Part shown: one piece after another, positions 21,765-26,687 of the stretch | How positions within the stretch are numbered: position 1 is the first letter of the stretch | Layout: each line of letters opens with the position of its first letter | Assembly: GCA_963656085.1 (NCBI GenBank) | Contig: CAVKHV010000018.1 | Coordinates: 1-26,687, forward strand | Length of the DNA: 26,687 bases | Direction of reading: 5' to 3' | Origin: CAVALG01 sp963656085 | GTDB lineage: Bacteria > Bacillota > Clostridia > Oscillospirales > Acutalibacteraceae | Notes under the pieces: generated by a model | Seen by the model: only the letters and a program-made list of their open reading frames with translations | Told to the model about the DNA's origin: nothing | Databases searched by the model: none | Translations under genes and position numbers: made by a program

Positions 21765-23027
21765 ATGAAAGACAAAAAACTGAAAATAAGCAAACTGCTT
21801 CATAACCATAAATTGATAGGCGTTGTTTCATTTGTTGCGGCTGTTGTTATCTGGCTTGTTATCAGCATCACGCAAAACCCCACACGCGAACAGATCATAA
21901 GCGGCGTACCCATAACGATAAATACCGAAAATACCGCCGTACAGCAGTTGGGACTTGACGTGGTTGACGATTTAAGCCTTACTTCGGTAAACGTTAGGGT
22001 CAGCGGCCCGAGTTACATTGTAACATCATTGACTTCATCCGATATTTCGGTGGGTGCTTCGCTTTCGGATGTGAACGCCGCCGGAACGTATGAGCTGCAA
22101 TTGTCCGCCGTCCGCAACAGTAATAAAATAGGTTATGATATTATTGAGGTTTCACCTTCGACCATAACCGTTACCTTCGATAATATAGATACCAAGACGT
22201 TTGATTTAGTCGCGGTTGCCAACGGTGTAAAGGCTGAAGACGGGCTTATTGCCTACCAGCCTACCGTAACCGAAGGAACGGACAGTAAAATAGAAATAAC
22301 CGGCCCCAGAAAACAAATGGAAAAGGTTACGCAGGTCTGCGCGGTGTCGGATGCGGTTAAAACCATCGGCTCGACCGAAAGTTTTGACGCTAAAATCGTA
22401 CTGCTTGACGAAAACGGCGGGGAGATAGATAAAACCAATTTTAAAATAGGCAAGGACAATGTCAAAATTTCGGTTCCGATATACAAAAAAGCCGAATTCA
22501 ATATTAAACCGGTGTTTATAAACGCCCCGGTGGTTTACGGCAACGACGTTCCTTGTACACTGAGCGAAACTACCGTTACGGTTATAGGCCCGCCCGATGT
22601 TATCGGGGATATGACCGAAGTTAAGCTCAAACCTATTGACTTTGCAACCATTAATTCGCAAAATCTTGAATTTGATGTTGAACTTGATCTGCCCACTTCG
22701 GTAAAGACTGCCGACAATGCCGATACGGTTCATATCAAACTTAATATACCGCGTGTTTCCGAAAAGAATTTTGCGGTAAGCGATATACGCTTTACCGGAC
22801 TTTCAAACGGACTTGCGGCAAAAGCCGGAAACGTTATAAAAAGCGTTAAAATATGCGGCCCCGCCTCCGATGTATACAAACTGTCGGGCAGCGACCTTTT
22901 TGCAACGGTTGACCTTACGGGGAAAGCGGCAGGCGAATACACCGTGAACGCTGTTATCGGGTGCAGTTCCGCAGATACGGTATGGGCATACGGAACTTAC
23001 ACGATCATAGTAACCGTGGGCAAATAG
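21765..23027 (+). CDS. cdaR: YbbR-domain protein (CdaA regulator CdaR)
   Basis: A 420-aa protein starting at ATG 21765 behind GGGGTGA. One N-terminal membrane helix (about 17-38: L-I-G-V-V-S-F-V-A-A-V-V-I-W-L-V) anchors a long extracytoplasmic part of repeated YbbR domains. Recurring blocks of the type V-x-V-x-G-P appear near V-R-V-S-G-P-S, I-E-I-T-G-P-R, V-T-V-I-G-P-P and V-K-I-C-G-P-A, giving four repeats. CdaR binds and tunes CdaA. Co-transcribed with cdaA. Confidence 0.92.
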   Translation: MKDKKLKISKLLHNHKLIGVVSFVAAVVIWLVISITQNPTREQIISGVPITINTENTAVQQLGLDVVDDLSLTSVNVRVSGPSYIVTSLTSSDISVGASLSDVNAAGTYELQLSAVRNSNKIGYDIIEVSPSTITVTFDNIDTKTFDLVAVANGVKAEDGLIAYQPTVTEGTDSKIEITGPRKQMEKVTQVCAVSDAVKTIGSTESFDAKIVLLDENGGEIDKTNFKIGKDNVKISVPIYKKAEFNIKPVFINAPVVYGNDVPCTLSETTVTVIGPPDVIGDMTEVKLKPIDFATINSQNLEFDVELDLPTSVKTADNADTVHIKLNIPRVSEKNFAVSDIRFTGLSNGLAAKAGNVIKSVKICGPASDVYKLSGSDLFATVDLTGKAAGEYTVNAVIGCSSADTVWAYGTYTIIVTVGK

Positions 23028-23046
23028 CCGATAAACCGTCAAAACA

Positions 23047-23071
23047 GGCAGCAAAGGGACACTTTGCCGCC
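23047..23071 (+). other. Intergenic hairpin after the YbbR gene
   Basis: GGC-A-GCAAAG (23047-23056) pairs with CTTTGC-C-GCC (23062-23071), nine pairs with one mismatch and a GGACA loop. No T-run follows, so RNA processing or stabilisation is as likely as termination. Confidence 0.4.
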
Positions 23072-23159
23072 CTCCCTCATAAAATGATAGCAGAGAAGAC
23101 GCACGCGGCAGATCCGCTGTATATTCCCTACATATCATTATTTTAACGGAGTGAGAGAG

Positions 23160-23480
23160 ATGGGCGTTGTAATTTTGCGTGTCATCGTCGGGCTGCTTAC
23201 CGTTATCGGTGTTGCCGGCGTTATACGTTTCGTTTCGCTTGTTGCGGTATCGTCAGGCTTGCCAAGCGCTTCCTATGTCGTAAGACTCGGCGGAAAAAAT
23301 GCAGACCTTCAACTTATTTCCGCTATCGAAACGGCAAGGTTCGGATGGCTTGAACGCAGATGCCCGGTTGTCGCGTTGATGGATGACGTGGCTGAAGAGG
23401 AAAAGGAAAAGTGTAAAATAGTTGCAAAGGGCGCAAACGTAGTCTTTTGCAACAGTTCGGAAATTTCGGAACTGATGTAG
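23160..23480 (+). CDS. Hypothetical membrane-anchored protein
   Basis: A 106-aa protein; I choose ATG 23160, 8-9 bases after CGGAG, over a GTG nine bases upstream. Residues ~2-28 are one hydrophobic helix (V-V-I-L-R-V-I-V-G-L-L-T-V-I-G-V). The rest is a small alpha/beta-looking cytosolic domain with V-V-R-L-G-G-K-N-A-D, C-P-V-V-A-L-M-D-D and A-N-V-V-F-C-N-S-S-E-I. I do not recognise the family. It sits between cdaR and recD2 with 130-bp and 84-bp gaps and probably belongs to the same conserved run. Confidence 0.75.
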   Translation: MGVVILRVIVGLLTVIGVAGVIRFVSLVAVSSGLPSASYVVRLGGKNADLQLISAIETARFGWLERRCPVVALMDDVAEEEKEKCKIVAKGANVVFCNSSEISELM

Positions 23481-23564
23481 CACCGTAGCCGACGGTCGTG
23501 TTGCGGAAATGCAGCCGTAAAGTATGCTGCTGTCCCGAAATTACCTTGCAGTAGGGGAAACATA

Positions 23565-25775
23565 ATGGAAACGGATAACTTGGAAACTTATCGTGGAACT
23601 GTTAAAAGAATAATATACAGAAATCAGAGCAACGGGTATACGGTTGCTCTGATTTTGTGCGATTCCGGCAGGGAAATAACCGCAGTCGGCACTATGCCCG
23701 ATGCCGAAAACGGTGATGAACTTGAGTTTGACGGTTTATACACAACGCATAAAAATTACGGCGAACAGTTTAAAGTAAATAATTATAAAAAAATGCTGCC
23801 TGTCGGCGCGGCAGCTATTCTAAGGTATCTTTCCGCAGGTGCGGTCAGTGGGGTGGGCCCCGCAACCGCCAAAAGAATTGTTGCAAAATTCGGCGATAAA
23901 TCACTTGAAATAATGGAAAACGACCCGCGCAGCCTTTCCCTTATCAAGGGAATTTCATTCGAAAAGGCGGAACGCATATCCTCCGAAATGGGTGAGCTCA
24001 AGTCTTTCCGCGAAGCAAATATTGAACTTTGTTCGCTTGGATTCAGTCAAAACGAATCGCTCAGAATTATAGGGAAACTCGGCACGGACCTTTCGGATAA
24101 ATTGCGCCGAAATCCTTATATACTGTGTGAAAAAGATGTGGGAATCGGGTTTGAAAGGGTGGATGAGATTGCCCTTAATATGGAGATACCGCCCGATTTT
24201 CCGCAGCGACTCGGCTGCGGAACCGCCCATATTTTAAAACACAATCTTATAAACGGTCATACCTGCCTGCCGCGCGAAAAACTTTTGCCGCTTGCCGCAA
24301 AAATGCTCGATACCGATACGGCGCATATATCGGACGCCTGTGACGAATTTGTATTCAACGGCACACTGTGCGAAACACAGGTTGACGGTACATCCTTTAT
24401 ATCACTTAAAAAGTATTGCACTGCCGAAAGGCGTATTGCAGGCAGACTGTTGCTTATAGACCGTGCCGCCGCCCCGGTGAAACCGGTAACTTCCGCCGAA
24501 ATAGCCGCAACCGAGAGGATGGTCGGCGTGCAGCTGGATGAATTGCAGCGTGAGGCGGTTATTAAAAGCACAAAACACGGTATGCTTGTTTTAACTGGCG
24601 GTCCCGGCACGGGAAAAACAACCACGCTTAAAGCGATAATCGAACTTATGAAAAAAAGGAATTTGAAAATTTCTCTCGCCGCGCCGACGGGTCGCGCCGC
24701 AAAGCGAATGACCGAACTTACCGGGCTGGAGTCAAAAACCATACACCGCCTTCTTGAGGTTGAATGGTCGGAGGATGAGGACGAGCATATTTTTTCAAAA
24801 AACGACCGTTCTCCGCTTGATTGCGATCTGCTTATAATAGATGAATTTTCAATGGTTGATACGCTGCTGTTTCAGGCGGTGCTTGACGCTGTGCCGCTCG
24901 GGTGCCGGCTTATACTTGTGGGAGATCCCGACCAGTTGCCGAGCGTGGGAGCGGGCGATCTGCTTGCCGACATAATATCGGCGGAGACCTTCCGCTGCGT
25001 GCGTCTTGACAAGGTGTTCAGACAGGGCGCTCAAAGCCTTATAGTTACAAATGCACACCGTATAGTTAAGGGTGAAGAACCGGAACTTGATAAAAAGGAC
25101 GCAGACTTTTTTATGCTTGACGGTACATCGCCGGACGGCGCTCTGCGCCTTGTGCGCTCACTGTATTCCGAGCGGCTGCCTGCGGCTTACGGGTTTGAGC
25201 CGATGACCGATATCCAGGTTATCTGCCCGTCAAAAATAATGCAGCTCGGCGCCGTGTCGGTCAACAATGTGTTGCAGGAGTCGGTGAACCCGCACCGTCA
25301 GGGACGGGCGGAAATAACCATGCAGGGATTCTGCCTGCGCGTCGGCGATAAGGTTATGCAGACCAAAAATAATTATGATATCGTATGGACGGACAATAAA
25401 GGCAAAGAGGGAATAGGGGTCTATAACGGAGATATCGGCGAACTTATCGATATCGACTTTCAAAAAAGTTGCTTAACCGTTAAATTTGACGACCACAAGG
25501 CGATTTACGGAATGGAAGAGGCGGAACAGCTTGAACTTGCATACGCCGTAACCGTACATAAAAGCCAGGGCAGCGAATTCGAATGTGTTATATTACCGCT
25601 GCTTGATGTACCGCAAAAGCTGTTGTACCGAAATTTGCTGTATACGGCTGTTACCCGCGCAAAAAAACTTATAATTATCATAGGTGCCCGCCGCCTTGTG
25701 ACAGCTATGGTGAAAAATGACCGTAAGACCCAAAGATATACCTTACTCGGTCACTTTTTGACGGAGGTAAAATGA
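23565..25775 (+). CDS. recD2: ATP-dependent RecD2-type DNA helicase
   Basis: A 736-aa protein starting at ATG 23565 with AGGGGAAA upstream. The N-terminal OB-like and helix-hairpin-helix region (V-S-G-V-G-P-A-T-A-K-R-I near 95-106) marks RecD2, not RecD of RecBCD. The SF1B motor begins near 320: Walker A G-G-P-G-T-G-K-T (about 344-351), Walker B L-L-I-I-D-E-F-S-M-V-D (about 421-431), G-D-P-D-Q-L-P-S-V-G, V-T-V-H-K-S-Q-G-S-E-F near 661, and Y-T-A-V-T-R-A-K-K near 690. It unwinds DNA 5' to 3' in repair and recombination. Length is normal. The comF gene overlaps its stop by ATGA. Confidence 0.95.
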   Translation: METDNLETYRGTVKRIIYRNQSNGYTVALILCDSGREITAVGTMPDAENGDELEFDGLYTTHKNYGEQFKVNNYKKMLPVGAAAILRYLSAGAVSGVGPATAKRIVAKFGDKSLEIMENDPRSLSLIKGISFEKAERISSEMGELKSFREANIELCSLGFSQNESLRIIGKLGTDLSDKLRRNPYILCEKDVGIGFERVDEIALNMEIPPDFPQRLGCGTAHILKHNLINGHTCLPREKLLPLAAKMLDTDTAHISDACDEFVFNGTLCETQVDGTSFISLKKYCTAERRIAGRLLLIDRAAAPVKPVTSAEIAATERMVGVQLDELQREAVIKSTKHGMLVLTGGPGTGKTTTLKAIIELMKKRNLKISLAAPTGRAAKRMTELTGLESKTIHRLLEVEWSEDEDEHIFSKNDRSPLDCDLLIIDEFSMVDTLLFQAVLDAVPLGCRLILVGDPDQLPSVGAGDLLADIISAETFRCVRLDKVFRQGAQSLIVTNAHRIVKGEEPELDKKDADFFMLDGTSPDGALRLVRSLYSERLPAAYGFEPMTDIQVICPSKIMQLGAVSVNNVLQESVNPHRQGRAEITMQGFCLRVGDKVMQTKNNYDIVWTDNKGKEGIGVYNGDIGELIDIDFQKSCLTVKFDDHKAIYGMEEAEQLELAYAVTVHKSQGSEFECVILPLLDVPQKLLYRNLLYTAVTRAKKLIIIIGARRLVTAMVKNDRKTQRYTLLGHFLTEVK

Positions 25776-26515
25776 GTTTTAAAATTAAACTTGTGCGTTT
25801 GTGCGGAAAGATATCCGACCTGATGTTTGCCAAGCGCTGCCCCTGCTGCGGCAGGGTAATATCGCCGGATGCGGATATTTGTAAATATTGCTTTGGTTAT
25901 ATCAGGCGGGCAAACGATATTTGCTCGGTTTGCGGCGAGCCGAAAAAGAAATGCCTCTGCTCAAAACGAAAATTTCTGTACAGCGGTTTTGTCGCACCGT
26001 TTTATAACGAGGGGGCTGCAAAGCAGGCAATATATGCCTTAAAGTTCCGCAGTCGAAAATATGCCGCGCGGATGTTTGCTTCGGAAATGGCAAAAAGATT
26101 TCAAAGTGCATTTCCGAATATTAAACCCGATTTTATTGTAAGCGTTCCGTCTAACGGAAATTATAAGGATAAAATGAGGTACGATCAAGCCGGCTTTATT
26201 GCGGGGCGGCTTGCCGTTCAGACGGGTCTTCCGTTTAAGAAAAATATTTTAATTAAGATTGCCGCCAATAAAACTCAGCACGAACTTTCGGGATATGAGC
26301 AAAGGGTAAAGAATGTTGAGGGTGCGTATGCCGTAAACCGCGACCTGTCGGGTGCCGTTGTTTTACTCGTAGATGATATTAAAACTACCGGCGCAACCTT
26401 TAACGAGTGTGCAAAACAACTTTTGCTTGCCGGTGCGGACAGCGTCTATTGCATAGCGGCTGTTATAACCGAAAAGAAACACCCGAGCGGGAAAAATAAA
26501 CAGCAAAGCCGGTAA
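25772..26515 (+). CDS. comF: ComF family phosphoribosyltransferase-like protein
   Basis: A 247-aa protein starting at ATG 25772, overlapping the recD2 stop, with ACGGAGG at 25760-25766. The N-terminus carries a zinc-ribbon with paired cysteines (C23-P-C-C26, C37-x-x-C40, C51-x-x-C54, C61-L-C63). The C-terminal half is a type-I PRTase fold ending in the PRPP loop V-V-L-L-V-D-D-I-K-T-T-G-A-T. ComF acts with ComFA in DNA uptake in competent Firmicutes; here it is coupled to a helicase of another family. An AAGCCG/CGGCTT hairpin (about 26503-26525) spans its stop. Confidence 0.93.
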   Translation: MSFKIKLVRLCGKISDLMFAKRCPCCGRVISPDADICKYCFGYIRRANDICSVCGEPKKKCLCSKRKFLYSGFVAPFYNEGAAKQAIYALKFRSRKYAARMFASEMAKRFQSAFPNIKPDFIVSVPSNGNYKDKMRYDQAGFIAGRLAVQTGLPFKKNILIKIAANKTQHELSGYEQRVKNVEGAYAVNRDLSGAVVLLVDDIKTTGATFNECAKQLLLAGADSVYCIAAVITEKKHPSGKNKQQSR

Positions 26516-26620
26516 TAAATCGGCTTGTAAAACAACCGGTATTGTGATACACTTATTTTAATAGTACGAATGTAAAATCGTCTGTTTGACAGACAACCCG
26601 AATTTAAGGAGTGATGAACT

Positions 26621-26687
26621 ATGGCTGCGGAGATCGCCATTGATTTCGGTACAAGTAAAACAATTCTGCTGTCAGGTTCTAAAATAT
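26621..26687 (+). CDS. MreB/rod-shape-determining-like protein, 5' end (runs off right edge)
   Basis: ATG 26621 with AAGGAG at 26607-26612 opens a frame whose first 22 residues read M-A-A-E-I-A-I-D-F-G-T-S-K-T-I-L-L, the phosphate-1 loop (D-F-G-T-S/A-x-T) of MreB-type actin-fold proteins. A DnaK/FtsA-like relative cannot be excluded from so little. A small GTCTG/CAGAC hairpin lies upstream (26580-26594). Confidence 0.65.
   Translation, partial: MAAEIAIDFGTSKTILLSGSKI

Noticed and set aside
26503..26525. AAGCCG/CGGCTT hairpin at the comF stop as a second copy of the 19062 element
   Set aside because: Only the six-base stem is shared; the 20-bp arms and inner stems are absent.
1..26687. CRISPR arrays, tRNA or rRNA genes
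   Set aside because: No regularly spaced direct repeats and no cloverleaf or rRNA core sequences were noticed on either strand; a tRNA/CRISPR scan was not possible here.

Overview
The window looks like a chromosomal segment of an anaerobic gut-type Clostridia (Oscillospiraceae/Ruminococcaceae-like) bacterium. The basis is protein-family content and signal style: consensus TTGACA-17-TATAAT promoters, AGGAGG ribosome sites, short ATGA overlaps, and a CdaA/YbbR/RecD2/ComF/MreB housekeeping run. I cannot name a species from sequence alone.

Layout. (1) 1-563: recombination debris on the minus strand, a serine-recombinase C-terminal fragment abutting a RecG-like ATPase fragment. (2) 633-2510: a strongly promoted HTH + AAA-ATPase-like + DUF1703 nuclease-like protein. 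(3) 2596-8497: a compact plus-strand cassette. It holds a 65-aa peptide with a double-glycine-like leader motif, an ECF-like sigma factor, a STAS anti-anti-sigma protein, a DUF2156 acyltransferase-like protein, a MATE transporter fused to an RsbW-like ATPase domain, and a membrane SpoIIE phosphatase with its own ATPase domain. It ends in the first ~33 codons of an NHLP-type HlyD secretion protein. This is the most interesting part: a sigma partner-switching module apparently wired to a peptide-export system whose exporter has been cut away. (4) 8478-9683: the cut edge joins the 5' end of a PAPS-reductase-like gene in opposite orientation, then a cytidylate-kinase-like gene and a small HTH gene whose DNA-binding domain matches the one in (2). 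(5) 9799-11767: a Pit phosphate transporter and DUF47/PhoU-like partner behind a riboswitch-like attenuator leader. (6) 11969-14535: a duplicated DUF1538 membrane protein and a tandem-PII regulator behind a second long structured leader. (7) 14624-17660: a doubtful small membrane ORF, a broken XRE repressor with a visible operator, an alpha/beta hydrolase and a DUF3298-type lipoprotein. (8) 17795-18023: a very short transcription unit and strong terminators. (9) 18034-19060: a DPM1/GtrB-like glycosyltransferase. (10) 19062-19235: a 174-bp highly palindromic element with TTAA ends between convergent genes. (11) 19249-20606 (minus): an EF2568-type cysteine desulfurase with DUF3343. (12) 20838-26687: conserved backbone (CdaA, YbbR/CdaR, unknown membrane protein, RecD2, ComF, start of an MreB-like protein).

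How the genes may work together: in the cassette, SpoIIE would dephosphorylate the STAS protein in response to a signal sensed outside the cell. One or both ATPase domains would be the opposing switch-protein kinase, and the ECF-like sigma would be the output. Pit/DUF47 form a phosphate-uptake pair, DUF1538/PII a membrane protein with a nucleotide-sensing regulator, and CdaA/CdaR the c-di-AMP synthesis module. The left ~18 kb is mosaic (three or more broken genes, scattered promoters); the right ~8.6 kb reads as stable core genome.
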